A program made the position numbers and the translations under genes. The notes below the pieces were generated by a model that did no database searches, was not told the DNA's origin, and saw nothing but the letters and a program-made list of their open reading frames with translations. A DNA stretch of 64,000 nt from Agromyces humatus (GTDB lineage Bacteria; Actinomycetota; Actinomycetes; Actinomycetales; Microbacteriaceae): positions 434,001 through 498,000 of the forward strand of contig NZ_JAJQPD010000001.1 in the NCBI RefSeq assembly GCF_021228295.1, in the 5' to 3' direction. Shown here piece by piece: positions 47,656-56,633 of this stretch. The stretch's first letter is position 1; each line of letters starts with the position of its first letter.

Positions 47656-48204
47656 GTGAGTGACTCTCCGGGAAGACAGTCGTTGCTGCGAGCGACGATC
47701 ACCGTGGTCGCGCGGGGCGGGCTGCGCGATCTCACCTATCGGGCGGTCGCCGCCGAGGCGGGGGTCTCGCACGGACTGGTGCGCCACCACTTCGGCACGC
47801 GGGATGCGCTCATCGCCGAGGCACTCGAGTTCGCCGTCGAAGAGAGCCTGCGCGAGTCGAGCATGGTCGAGGGGCCGTCGGATGTCGCGCACTTCGCCTC
47901 GGGCGTCGAGTCGCTGGCCGCCCGCAGCACCGACATCCAGGCCTTCCAGTACGAGCTGCTGCTCGAATCGCGACGGCGGCCCGAACTGCACGCCGCCGTG
48001 GCCCGTTACTACGAGACGTACCGGCGGGTCACCGGCGAGCGCCTTCGCACACTCGGGGTCGCCGACCCCGACCTCGTCGAGACGATCTGGTTCGCGCTCG
48101 ACGGCATCGTGTTCAAGCAGCTCGTGATGGGTGAGCAGGCCGACGCGGAACGCGTGCTCGCCCGGATCCGCCGGCTCATCGAGGAGCACGCCACTCGCGA
48201 TTGA
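47656..48204 (+). CDS. TetR-family transcriptional regulator
   Basis: A 182-residue repressor: helix-turn-helix GLRDLTYRAVAAEAGVSHGLVRHHFGTRDALI in the first 55 residues, in two parts, then an all-helical ligand domain of the usual size. It is divergent from the permease gene and lies just before the amine-oxidase gene, whose promoter contains a strong palindromic operator, so it most likely represses that gene and perhaps the permease. Confidence 0.88.
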   Translation: MSDSPGRQSLLRATITVVARGGLRDLTYRAVAAEAGVSHGLVRHHFGTRDALIAEALEFAVEESLRESSMVEGPSDVAHFASGVESLAARSTDIQAFQYELLLESRRRPELHAAVARYYETYRRVTGERLRTLGVADPDLVETIWFALDGIVFKQLVMGEQADAERVLARIRRLIEEHATRD

Positions 48205-48228
48205 CCTTCGCATGAACACCCGCCCCCC

Positions 48229-48257
48229 TTGACTATCCATTTGGATAGTCCTATGGT
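48229..48257 (+). promoter_or_regulatory. Amine-oxidase promoter with palindromic operator
   Basis: -35 TTGACT (48229-48234) and -10 TATGGT (48252-48257) are 17 nt apart. The spacer and -35 are covered by the perfect palindrome GACTATCCATTTGGATAGTC (48231-48250), with 9-bp arms and a 2-nt centre. A TetR dimer on it would block polymerase directly. Confidence 0.75.
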
Positions 48258-48299
48258 GATCGCACCTCACTTGACAGGCCGACACCAAAGGCGGTTCCC

Positions 48300-49637
48300 A
48301 TGGCCAACGATCTCTCCTCCCGTCACGTCTGCATCGTCGGCGCGGGCTTCTCCGGCCTCGTCGCCGCCCGCGAACTCGAAGCGGCCGGCGTGCGCGTGAC
48401 GATCTACGAGGCGCGAGACCGCATCGGCGGCCGCGCCTGGACCGAGGAGCGCCTCGGTCACACCCTCGAGCTCGGCGCGACGTGGGTGCACTGGATGCAA
48501 CCCTTCATCTGGACCGAGATCACCCGATACGGGCAGTCCATCCACCCGAGCCCGGCCGCCGACCGCGCCTACTGGCTGAGCGACGGCGCCGTGTACGAGG
48601 GCACCGAGGCCGAGCTCGACGCGAAGCTCGAACGCCCCCAGGCCGCGATCTTCGAGGGCTCCCGCGAGCTGTTCCCGTACCCGCACGACCCGCTGCGGGT
48701 ACTCGAGAGCGACGACGACGCGTTGCGGCGGCGATTCCTCGACGCCGACCGCGGCAGCGTGCTCGACACCCTGCGCGACGGCGACTTCACGCAGGAGGAG
48801 ATCGACCTCGCCGACGCGTACTGGTCGGCCGGCTACAACGGCCCCACCGCGAGCGCATCGCCGCTGATGGCGAAGCACTGGGCGTCGCTGAGCGACCACC
48901 GGCTCTCGCTGCTCGACGAGCAGACCCTGCGGTTCAAGCTCGACGGCGGCATGCGCGGCATCTACGAGCGCATCGCCGCCGACCTGAGCGCCGAGATCCA
49001 CCTCAGCACCCCCGTCGCCGGCGTCGAGCACGACGACGCGGGCGCCCGGCTCACGCTCGCCGACGGCAGCGTCGTCGACTGCGACGCCGTCATCGTGACC
49101 GCCCCGCTCGGCGCACTCGACCGCCTCGACTTCTCGCCGGCGCTTCCCGAGCAGTCGCGGGCCGTCATCGCCGAGGGCTTCAACTGCACCGGCTTCAAGA
49201 TCTGGATCAAGGTCGCCGGGCACCACTCCCTGATCGCCTATGCGCCGACGGGCAACCCGATCGCCCTCGTCCGCAGCGAGTATTTCCTCGACGACGACTC
49301 GACGATCCTCGTCGGATTCGGCCCCGACCACACGGCCATCGACCTCGACGACCCCGTCTCGGTGCAGGAGCTCGTGCGCCGCTGGCGCCCCGACCTCGAG
49401 GTGCTCGAGACGACCGGCCACGACTGGAACGCCGACCCGTGGTCGGGGCAGACGTGGGCGTCGCCGCGCAGCGGCCAGTTCGTGGAGGGCTGGAGCCTGT
49501 TCCACGGCCGCGAGACCCGACTTCGATTCGCCGGCGCCGACTGGGCCAAGGGCTGGAACGGCGTCGTGGTCGACGGCGCCATCGAGACGGGGATCACGAC
49601 CGCGCGCGGCCTCATCGACGAGTTCCGCGAAGGGTGA
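48300..49637 (+). CDS. Flavin-containing amine oxidase
   Basis: A 445-residue FAD oxidase that deaminates a primary amine to an aldehyde with release of H2O2. It has the FAD motif CIVGAGFSGLVAARELEAAG, ARDRIGGRAWTEE, and the C-terminal FAD block RFAGADWAKGWNGVVVDGAIETG in two parts. The family includes putrescine and tyramine oxidases and bacterial monoamine oxidases. The AraC and aldehyde dehydrogenase genes downstream complete an amine-to-acid module. Substrate cannot be fixed from sequence. Confidence 0.88.
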   Translation: MANDLSSRHVCIVGAGFSGLVAARELEAAGVRVTIYEARDRIGGRAWTEERLGHTLELGATWVHWMQPFIWTEITRYGQSIHPSPAADRAYWLSDGAVYEGTEAELDAKLERPQAAIFEGSRELFPYPHDPLRVLESDDDALRRRFLDADRGSVLDTLRDGDFTQEEIDLADAYWSAGYNGPTASASPLMAKHWASLSDHRLSLLDEQTLRFKLDGGMRGIYERIAADLSAEIHLSTPVAGVEHDDAGARLTLADGSVVDCDAVIVTAPLGALDRLDFSPALPEQSRAVIAEGFNCTGFKIWIKVAGHHSLIAYAPTGNPIALVRSEYFLDDDSTILVGFGPDHTAIDLDDPVSVQELVRRWRPDLEVLETTGHDWNADPWSGQTWASPRSGQFVEGWSLFHGRETRLRFAGADWAKGWNGVVVDGAIETGITTARGLIDEFREG

Positions 49638-49642
49638 TCGCG

Positions 49643-50608
49643 ATGAGCCTCGGAAGCCCTGCCGTGTCAGCGCCCCAGCGCACGCCGCATGCGGCCGAGA
49701 TCACGGACTTCTCGCGATTCCGCACCGCGGTGAGCGAGTCGTTCGTGCCGCTGCATGTGACCAGCGATCGTCCCGACCCGTTCCGCGGCTCGATCAGCCA
49801 CGCCGCGGTCGACGGCGTGCACTTCTCGATCGTGTCGGCGACCGAGCACACCGTGGAGCGCACGCCGCGCCTGATCGCCGACACCGAGCGCCGGTACTTC
49901 AAACTGGGAATCCAGCTCGAGGGCACCGGCCTGCTGGTGCAGGACGACCGCGAGACGCTCATGCAGCCCGGCTCGCTCGCCCTCTACGACACCGATCGGC
50001 CGTACTCGCTGGCCTTCGACGGCGCAGTGCGCTGCCTCGTCGTGATGTTCCCGACCCACATGATCGACCTCCCCCTCGGCGCGGTCGCACAGCTCACCGC
50101 GACACCGCTCGCGCGCAGCGGCGGGGTCGGCCCCGTCGTCGCGCCGTTCCTCGAGAACCTGGCCGCACACCTCGACCAGGTGAGCGGGACCGGCGGAGGA
50201 CGCCTCGCGCGCAACACGATCGACCTCGTCGTCACGATGCTCGCGAACGAACTCGATCTCGCGCGCATCGAGACCGCCCCACGGCAGCGGCGCTTCGCAG
50301 AGATCACCCGCTACATCGACGAGCACCTCTCGGCCGCCGACCTGGTGCCCGGCACGATCGCCGCCGCCCACTTCATCTCGCCGCGTCACCTGCACGCGAT
50401 CTTCCACGAGAACGACACGACCGTCTCGACCTGGATCCGCCGACGGCGGCTCGAGCAGTGCAAGCGGCAGCTCGAGGACGCGCGGTTCGACGACTGGTCG
50501 GTCATGCGCATCGCCGGCGAGTGGGGATTCACCGACCCCGCGCACTTCAGCCGCGCCTTCAAGGCGGAGTTCGGCTGTTCCCCGCGGCACGCGCGCAACG
50601 GGCGCTGA
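49643..50608 (+). CDS. AraC-family transcriptional regulator
   Basis: A 321-residue regulator with an AraC-binding-like N-terminal domain (residues 20-190) and two C-terminal helix-turn-helix units: LVPGTIAAAHFISPRHLHAIF and WSVMRIAGEWGFTDPAHFSRAF, ending FGCSPRHAR. ATG 49643 has AAGGG 8 nt upstream; a GTG at 49634 overlapping the amine-oxidase stop is the alternative. It probably activates the aldehyde dehydrogenase gene downstream, similar to FeaR next to amine and aldehyde oxidising genes in E. coli. Confidence 0.86.
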   Translation: MSLGSPAVSAPQRTPHAAEITDFSRFRTAVSESFVPLHVTSDRPDPFRGSISHAAVDGVHFSIVSATEHTVERTPRLIADTERRYFKLGIQLEGTGLLVQDDRETLMQPGSLALYDTDRPYSLAFDGAVRCLVVMFPTHMIDLPLGAVAQLTATPLARSGGVGPVVAPFLENLAAHLDQVSGTGGGRLARNTIDLVVTMLANELDLARIETAPRQRRFAEITRYIDEHLSAADLVPGTIAAAHFISPRHLHAIFHENDTTVSTWIRRRRLEQCKRQLEDARFDDWSVMRIAGEWGFTDPAHFSRAFKAEFGCSPRHARNGR

Positions 50609-50714
50609 CCCCGGCGCGGTCGTGCACGCACGATCAAGATCGGGGCCTGCACACGCAAGTCCTGCGTCGCCCGTCTGCATAGCGTGAAAAGCCCAGACTC
50701 AACGTGGAGGAACC
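50609..50714 (+). promoter_or_regulatory. Control region of the aldehyde dehydrogenase gene
   Basis: The 106-nt gap contains three loosely repeated segments: CCTGCACACGCAAG, CCTGCGTCGCCCG and TCTGCATAGCG (about 50646-50687). Such direct repeats would suit AraC-type binding. TAGCGT at about 50681 may be the -10, and GGAGG lies just before the ATG. Confidence 0.35.
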
Positions 50715-52147
50715 ATGAACAGCCCGACCGACGTCCTCGAAGCCAGCCACACCGCCCTGCTCGCCGACATCGCCCCGCAGACGCCGGGTGGTCGCGTGAT
50801 CCTCGACCCGGCGACCGGCGAGATCGTCGGCTACGCCCCGGTGCACACGGTCGAAGACCTCGAGGCGGCCGTCGCGACCGCGCACGCCGCGCAGCCCGGG
50901 TGGGCCGGCCTGGGCCATGAACGGCGCGGCGAACTGCTGCTGGCGGCCGCGGACGCGATCGATGCGAAGGCCGAGGCGCTCGCGCAGATCCTGACCCGTG
51001 AGCAGGGCAAGCCGCTGAACGGCCCGAACGCCCGGTTCGAGGTCGCCGGCGCATCCGGCTGGTTGCGCGCGGCCGCAGTGACCCCGCTCGAGCCCGAGGT
51101 CGTCGTCGACGACGGCGACACGCACGCCGAACTGCACTACCGCCCGATCGGCGTTGTCGGCGCGATCGGCCCGTGGAACTGGCCCCAGATGATCACCGTG
51201 TGGCAGATCGCCCCCGCGCTGCGCATGGGCAACAGCGTCGTCGTGAAGCCCTCCGAGCACACCCCGCTCAGCGTGCTCGCCCTGATCGCGGTCATCAACG
51301 AGGTCCTGCCCGAGGGCGTGTTGAACATCGTCGTCGGCGACGGCCAGGTCGGCGCCGCCCTGACGGCGCACCCCTGGTCGGGAAGGTGATGTTCACCGGG
51401 TCGACGGCGACCGGCAAGGCCATCATCCGCTGCTCGGCCGACACCGTGAAGCGTCTCACCCTCGAACTCGGTGGCAACGACGCCGGCATCGTGCTGCCCG
51501 ACGCCGACCCGGACGCGATCGCCCAGGACCTGTTCTGGGGCGCGTTCATCAACACCGGCCAGACCTGCGCGGCCCTCAAGCGCCTCTACGTGCACGACGA
51601 CATCTACGACCGGGTCGTCGACGCCCTCACCACGGTCGCCGCCGCCATGCCGATGGGTGTCGGCACGAACGAGCAGAACGTGCTCGGCCCGCTGCAGAAC
51701 CGGGCGCAGTTCGACATCGTCGACCGCCTCGTCGATGCCGCGAAGGCGTCGGGCGCTCGCGTCGTGCTCGGTGGCGACCCCGACCGCGATCAGCCGGGCT
51801 ACTTCTACCCGACCACCCTGATCGCCGACATCGACAACGACAACCCCCTCGTCGCCGAGGAGCAGTTCGGCCCTGCCCTGCCCATCATCCGCTACCACGA
51901 CCTCGACCACGCGATCGAGATGGCCAACGGCCTCGACGTCGGCCTCGGCGCGTCGGTGTGGTCGGCCGACCGCGCCCGCGCCCGCGAGGTCGCGGCCCGC
52001 ATCGAGGCCGGCACCGTGTGGATCAACTCGCACGGCGGCGTGCACCCCATGATCCCGTTCGGCGGCGCCAAGCAGTCCGGCTACGGCCTCGAGTTCGGCA
52101 CCGAAGGACTCAAATCCCTCGGCGTCCCGCAGGTCATCAACGGCTGA
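50715..52147 (+). pseudogene. NAD-dependent aldehyde dehydrogenase with a one-base frameshift
   Basis: Two overlapping frames together give one full-length aldehyde dehydrogenase of about 477 residues. The first frame (50715-51389) runs through VGAIGPWNWPQM to ALTAHP and then stops; the second continues KVMFTGSTATGKAIIR, LELGGNDAG (catalytic Glu) and NTGQTCAALKRLY (catalytic Cys) to 52147. Adding one C to the run CCCC at 51371-51374 restores the family sequence HPLVGKVMFTGS. Either a recent inactivating deletion or a sequencing error in a homopolymer; both halves are otherwise well conserved. It would oxidise the aldehyde made by the amine oxidase. Confidence 0.88.
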
Positions 52148-52223
52148 ACCCCGTCCACCGCTGAGGCGGACAACGCACGGATGCCGCGGGCCCGACCGGC
52201 CCGCGGCATCCGTGCACCTGCGA

Positions 52224-52532
52224 TCAGTCGGCGAGCGGCTCGTCGTCGACGAAGCGGATGTCGTGCGCGGCGATACGCTGCGGCACGCCGTCGAATGCGG
52301 CGGCGCGCGCGTCTGAGGCCATGTACGCGGCTTCGAGGACGAGGAACTCGTCGCGGTCGCCGGGCGTGCTCACGGCCCACACGAACTCGTTGCTCTCACG
52401 GATGCCGTACGCGAACTCGATGGCGAACCCGGCCCCGGTGCGAACCTCGACCACCGCCTCACGCCACCAGGCGACGAACTCGTCATAGGTTCCGTCGACG
52501 AGGATGTACCGGCGCAGTTGGATCGTCTTCAT
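52224..52532 (-). CDS. NIPSNAP-family small protein
   Basis: A 102-residue protein of ferredoxin-like fold: QLRRYILVDGTYDEFVAWW is typical of NIPSNAP proteins, and the FEFAYGIRESNEFVW-like stretch fits the second strand pair. Function is not established. ATG 52532 is preceded at 6 nt by CAGAAT on the minus strand, suggesting a leaderless mRNA. Confidence 0.7.
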   Translation of the reverse strand: MKTIQLRRYILVDGTYDEFVAWWREAVVEVRTGAGFAIEFAYGIRESNEFVWAVSTPGDRDEFLVLEAAYMASDARAAAFDGVPQRIAAHDIRFVDDEPLAD

Positions 52533-52703
52533 CCGATCATTCTGGTGCACGTCGACCTCTCGTCTGCGCCGGCCGACCCCTTACACGCATCGTGACTGGC
52601 CGCGCAACCGCTCGACATGCCCGGCCTTCGTGTGGTCGAGTGGGTACCGAGATCTCCACCGGCGCCCCTGCACGCGTGGGATCGCAACGGAAAGGGAAGA
52701 TCC

Positions 52704-52865
52704 ATGAACATCCTCCTGATCATCGTCGCCATCATCGCGATCATCCTGCTGTTCACCGGCGGATTCGTGTCGTCGCTCCAGTTCCTCCTGTGGGTCGGTA
52801 TCGTCCTGCTGGTGATCGCTGCGATCGTCTGGCTCGTGCGCATGATGGGCAGCCGCAGGGCCTGA
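52704..52865 (+). CDS. Small hydrophobic membrane protein
   Basis: A 53-residue protein with two close membrane helices (NILLIIVAIIAIILLFTGG and FLLWVGIVLLVIAAIVWLV) and a short basic end (RMMGSRRA). AAGGGAAG lies before ATG 52704, which is a better start than the upstream in-frame ATG at 52617. Similar small proteins are common in actinobacteria with no assigned role. Confidence 0.6.
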   Translation: MNILLIIVAIIAIILLFTGGFVSSLQFLLWVGIVLLVIAAIVWLVRMMGSRRA

Positions 52866-52945
52866 CCCGCGTCGCTCCGTCGACCTCGCGGCGTCGAAGC
52901 CGACGCGTCGAGTCGTCGAACCGTGCCCCCGCGGCGACGGTTCGA

Positions 52946-53077
52946 TAGACTCGGTGCGTCCAGGCGCCGCGAGGCGCCGGTGCTCGAAAAAAGGGCACGA
53001 AGCCGATCGGGCAGACACCCGGGCCGCGCGAGACACATACGGAACCCGCATCCGTCACCGTCTCGAAAGGCGTCAGC
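52946..53077 (+). promoter_or_regulatory. Promoter and structured leader of the ThDP enzyme gene
   Basis: TAGACT (52946-52951) is a likely -10. The predicted leader of about 120 nt then forms GGCGCC-GCGA-GGCGCC (52963-52978, a GNRA tetraloop) and GTGCTC-7 nt-GGGCAC (52980-52998) with an A-rich loop. AAAGG lies 8 nt before the ATG. I do not recognise a known riboswitch class. Confidence 0.4.
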
Positions 53078-54742
53078 ATGCCCACCGTCTCCGCGCTCGT
53101 CGCGCACACCCTCTCCGCCCACATCGATCACGTCTTCGGCGTGATGGGCAACGGCAACGCCCTGTTCCTCGACGCCCTCGACCGCACGTCGACGAGCTAC
53201 ACCGCCATGCGCCACGAGGCGGGCGGGGTCGTCGCCGCCGACGCGCACTTCCGCGCCTCGGGCCGCATCGCGGCGGCCACAGCCACCTATGGCGCGGGCT
53301 TCACGAACACGCTCACGCCGCTCGCCGAGGCGGCGCAGGCGCGCATCCCGCTCGTGCTCGTCGTCGGCGACGAACCCACGACGGGCGCGCGCCCGTGGGA
53401 CGTCGACCAGATCGCGATGGCCTCGGGCGTCGGCGCGCGCACGTTCACGGTCGGGCGAACGGATGTCGCAGCGACGACCGTGCTCGCGATCGAGCACGCG
53501 CTGGCCAACCGCACGGCCGCCGTACTCGCGATTCCCTACGACGTCGCCGGCCTCGAGGTCGGCGAGGCCGACGCGCGAGCGGATGGCCCGACTCCGGCCC
53601 TGCGCCTTCCCGCGCCCGTCACCCCGAAGGGCGAGTTCGCCACGCGGGTGCTCGTCGACACGGTTGCGGCACTCGCCGCGGCGCGACGCCCGTTGCTGCT
53701 CGCCGGACGCGGCGCCTGGCTGGCAGACGCGGGTGAGGCGCTCGGCGCCCTCGCCGATGCGACGGGCGCCCTCACGCTCACGACCGCGCTCGGCCGTGGC
53801 GTGTTCCCCGACGACCGCTACGACCTCGGCGTGGCCGGGGGCTTCGGCGCCGAAGCGGCGATGCGTCTCGTGCGCGAGGCCGACGTCGCCGTCGTGTTCG
53901 GCGCGTCGCTGGGCCAGTTCACGATGCGCTTCGGCGAGCTCTTCGCTCCCGGCACGCGCGTGGTGCAGGTCGACGTCGCCGCGACGGCGACGCACCCGAA
54001 CGTGTCGACCTTCCTCCGCGCCGACGCCGGCGTCATCGCCCGCGCCCTGGTCGACGAGCTGCGCGTGACCGGTGCGAGCCCGTCGGGCTGGCGCGAGTCG
54101 GTCGACGTCACGGCCGCCCGCGCCTATGAAGCCGGCGACGCGGTCGCCTCAGACGGCCGGCTCGACCCTCGCAGCGTCGCGGTCCGCATCGGCGAGCTGC
54201 TGCCCGCGGATCGCGTGGTCGTCTCCGACGGCGGCCACTTCATCGGCTGGGCGAACATGTACTGGCCGGTCGCGTCGCCCGACCGCATGATCATGGTCGG
54301 CACCGCGTTCCAGTCGATCGGCCTCGGCTTCCCGAGCGTTCCCGGTGCCGCACTCGCGCGGCCCGACTCGACGATCGTGCTCACGACGGGCGACGGCGGC
54401 GGGCTCATGGCGCTCGCCGACCTCGAGAGCGCCGTGCGCGTCGCGGGTGGCCGGGGCGTCGCCGTGGTCTGGAACGACGCCGCGTACGGCGCCGAGGTGA
54501 ACCTCTACGGGCTCAAGGGCCTCGCCGAGGCGCCCATGCTCATCCCCGAGACCGACTTCGCGGGCCTCGCGGCCGCGGTCGGGGCCGAGGGAGTGGTGGT
54601 GCGCGAGCTCGCCGACCTCGACCGGCTCGCCGAATGGACCGCCAGGCCCGCCGACGAGCGCCCGTTCCTGCTGCTCGACTGCCGCATCTCGGGCGGAGTG
54701 ATCGCGCCCTACCAGCAGGAGATCATCCGCGTGAACAGCTGA
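53078..54742 (+). CDS. Thiamine-diphosphate-dependent enzyme (acetolactate synthase/decarboxylase-like)
   Basis: A 554-residue protein of the ThDP superfamily with PYR, central and PP domains. The activating Glu is in MRHEAGGVVAADAHF (residue ~48), and the ThDP-Mg site is TTGDGGGLMALADLE followed by VVWNDAAYGAEV. It is close to acetolactate synthase/benzoylformate decarboxylase-like proteins, but no small subunit or ilv gene is near. A 2-oxo acid decarboxylase or lyase acting on an aromatic or branched substrate is possible. It converges on the MHS transporter gene, and a shared hairpin lies between. Confidence 0.82.
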   Translation: MPTVSALVAHTLSAHIDHVFGVMGNGNALFLDALDRTSTSYTAMRHEAGGVVAADAHFRASGRIAAATATYGAGFTNTLTPLAEAAQARIPLVLVVGDEPTTGARPWDVDQIAMASGVGARTFTVGRTDVAATTVLAIEHALANRTAAVLAIPYDVAGLEVGEADARADGPTPALRLPAPVTPKGEFATRVLVDTVAALAAARRPLLLAGRGAWLADAGEALGALADATGALTLTTALGRGVFPDDRYDLGVAGGFGAEAAMRLVREADVAVVFGASLGQFTMRFGELFAPGTRVVQVDVAATATHPNVSTFLRADAGVIARALVDELRVTGASPSGWRESVDVTAARAYEAGDAVASDGRLDPRSVAVRIGELLPADRVVVSDGGHFIGWANMYWPVASPDRMIMVGTAFQSIGLGFPSVPGAALARPDSTIVLTTGDGGGLMALADLESAVRVAGGRGVAVVWNDAAYGAEVNLYGLKGLAEAPMLIPETDFAGLAAAVGAEGVVVRELADLDRLAEWTARPADERPFLLLDCRISGGVIAPYQQEIIRVNS

Positions 54743-54856
54743 CGACAACGCGTTCCGGGGCGCATTCCCGTCAGCCTGCATCCTGACCGGATCGCACCCC
54801 CTGAGCGCTCATCGCAGATCCGGCCATCATCGAGACACCGGCCGGGCGGCACGAAC

Positions 54857-54894
54857 GAGGAGGGGCCCCGTGCCGCGGCGCGGAACCCCTCCTC
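54857..54894. terminator. Bidirectional terminator hairpin
   Basis: GAGGAGGGG (54857-54865) and CCCCTCCTC (54886-54894) are perfect 9-bp arms in the gap between two convergent genes, 8 nt from the end of the transporter gene. Confidence 0.6.
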
Positions 54895-54901
54895 AGCAAG
54901 C

Positions 54902-56302
54902 TCAGCGCCTCGCAGCCTCGTCCACGGGCGAGAGCACTTCGTACTCGTCGCCGCGCTTCCAGGTGTCGAAGTGGCTCGACTGCTCGAATTCGATCGAAAG
55001 CGGAACGCCGGTGCGGTCGCGCAGCAGGAGGGTGCCGATGACCGAGATCACGACGGTCGCGAGCAGGTAGCCGACGATCGCCCACGTCGTGCCGGTCGCC
55101 TGCAGGAGCGCCTGGGCGATGGTCGGGGCGAACGCGCCGCCGATCACGGCACCGATGGCGTACGCGATCGAGACGCCCGAGAATCGCACGGACGCCGGGA
55201 AGGACTCCGCGTACCAGGCTGCCTGCGCTCCGTACGTCAGGCCGAGGCCGGCGCCCAGGATGACGGTCGCCCAGGCAACCCCGGCAACGCCCGACTGCAC
55301 GAGCAGGAACAGCGGCACGACGCTGATCGCGAGCACGACCCAGCCGATCAGGTAGAGCGGCTTGCGGCCGATGCGGTCGGAGAGCCAGCCGGCCAGGAAC
55401 GTGAAGGCGAGCCACGAGATCGCACCCGCGAGCGCCGCCAGCTGCACGCCGACCGGGTCGAAGCCGTACCCGCCCTCATCCACGGGGCGCGAGGCAAGAC
55501 CTTGTACGTAGCCACCGGTGGTCATGTACCCGACGGCGTTGTTGGCCATGAACACCAGCGCGCAGAAGAGCACGACGAGGCCGTACTTCTTGAACACCTG
55601 GATGATGGGCGCCGACGACTGCTGCGCGGTCTGCTTGATCTCCTCGAACACCGGCGATTCATCGACGGCTCGCCGCACGAGGTAACCGACCACGACCAGA
55701 ATGATCGAGAGGAAGAACGGGATGCGCCAGCCGAACTCGATGAACGCGTCGCCCGGGAAGGCCGCGCGGATCCAGGCGAGCACTCCCGTGGCGAGCAGCA
55801 GGCCGAGGGGCACGCCCGACTGCACGAAGGAGCCGAACAGGCCACGACGGTTGACCGGCGCGTGCTCGATCGCCATGAGGACCGCGCCGCCCCACTCGCC
55901 GCCGGCCGAGATCCCCTGCAGGATGCGCAGCAGCAGCAGCATGATCGGCGCCCAGATTCCGATCTGCGCGTAGGTGGGAAGTGCGCCGACGAGCGTCGTC
56001 GCCGCACCCATGAGCAGCAGCGTCAGCACGAGCATCGGGCGCCGCCCGATCCTGTCCCCGAAGTGGCCCGCGAGGAAGGCGCCCAGCGGGCGGAACAGGA
56101 ATGAGATGCCGATGGTCACCAGCGAGAGGATCTGGGCGAGGGCCGGTCCTGCCGGCTCGAAGAAGAGCTGTGCGAAGACCAGGTTGGCCATGAAGGCGTA
56201 GATGAAGAAGTCGTACCACTCGATGGTGGTGCCGACGACGACAGCGCCGAGGACCCTCGCGCGCTCCTGTTTCGTGGTGGGATGAGCGGTGCTCTGGGAC
56301 AC
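54902..56302 (-). CDS. MHS-family MFS transporter, probably for an aromatic acid
   Basis: A 466-residue carrier with 12 helices. It has GTTIEWYDFFIYAFMANLVF at the start, the loop motif GHFGDRIGRRPML, ISAGGEWGGAVLMAIEHAP, and WLSDRIGRKPLYL in the second half, all typical of the metabolite:H+ symporter group. An operator-like site (56370-56381) overlaps its predicted -10 and is shared with the aromatic genes, so it belongs to the same regulon and probably imports the substrate of the cluster. Confidence 0.87.
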   Translation of the reverse strand: MSQSTAHPTTKQERARVLGAVVVGTTIEWYDFFIYAFMANLVFAQLFFEPAGPALAQILSLVTIGISFLFRPLGAFLAGHFGDRIGRRPMLVLTLLLMGAATTLVGALPTYAQIGIWAPIMLLLLRILQGISAGGEWGGAVLMAIEHAPVNRRGLFGSFVQSGVPLGLLLATGVLAWIRAAFPGDAFIEFGWRIPFFLSIILVVVGYLVRRAVDESPVFEEIKQTAQQSSAPIIQVFKKYGLVVLFCALVFMANNAVGYMTTGGYVQGLASRPVDEGGYGFDPVGVQLAALAGAISWLAFTFLAGWLSDRIGRKPLYLIGWVVLAISVVPLFLLVQSGVAGVAWATVILGAGLGLTYGAQAAWYAESFPASVRFSGVSIAYAIGAVIGGAFAPTIAQALLQATGTTWAIVGYLLATVVISVIGTLLLRDRTGVPLSIEFEQSSHFDTWKRGDEYEVLSPVDEAARR

Positions 56303-56369
56303 GCTGACTCCTTTGTCATGGGTGGGTTCCGATTGATCGGCAGTGGGTGCTCGGGGGAAGCGTTACGGG

Positions 56370-56381
56370 AACATATACGAT
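56370..56381. promoter_or_regulatory. GntR operator candidate O1
   Basis: AACATATACGAT matches ATCGTATACGAT at 10 of 12 positions and overlaps the predicted -10 of the transporter gene. Confidence 0.6.
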
Positions 56382-56448
56382 TTCATGCCTAATCGTCAAG
56401 CGCGTGTCGTGCACTAGTGGCTTCGACGATCTTGCAACTCTGATTCAA

Positions 56449-56462
56449 TATCGTATACGATA
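56449..56462. promoter_or_regulatory. GntR operator candidate O2
   Basis: TATCGTATACGATA is a perfect 14-bp palindrome that overlaps the -10 box of the flavin hydroxylase promoter. It is the best site of the set. Confidence 0.75.
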
Positions 56463-56633
56463 CCGGCATTGGATGCCAGCGTCCACGAACTCGACCTCCT
56501 CGAAGCCTGACATCGATACGGCGCGGCGGTCGGCACGCCCGACCCGCCTCACCGGCGCATCCACCAGCCGAGGCGCTGAATGCACATGGTCGAGCGATCA
56601 GGGCTCGACAGGGATCTTTCGAAGGAGAAAGCA

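Larger units (their letters stand above)
56303..56633. promoter_or_regulatory. Divergent promoter region of the transporter and flavin hydroxylase genes
   Basis: This 331-nt stretch holds no gene. Leftward: -35 TTGACG (56399-56394) and -10 TATATG (56377-56372) for the transporter. Rightward: -35 TTGCAA (56432-56437) and -10 TACGAT (56456-56461) for the hydroxylase, 18 nt apart. Operator-like sites overlap both -10 boxes. The remaining ~170 nt before the hydroxylase would be a long leader ending in GAAGGAG. Confidence 0.65.

Noticed and set aside
50715-51389. Short aldehyde dehydrogenase as a genuine separate truncated gene
   Set aside because: It lacks both catalytic residues, and the downstream frame continues the same protein exactly after a one-base shift.
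53078-54742. ThDP enzyme as acetolactate synthase IlvB or IolD
   Set aside because: No regulatory subunit or branched-chain genes are adjacent, and IolD is clearly longer with inositol genes nearby. Only a superfamily-level call is justified.
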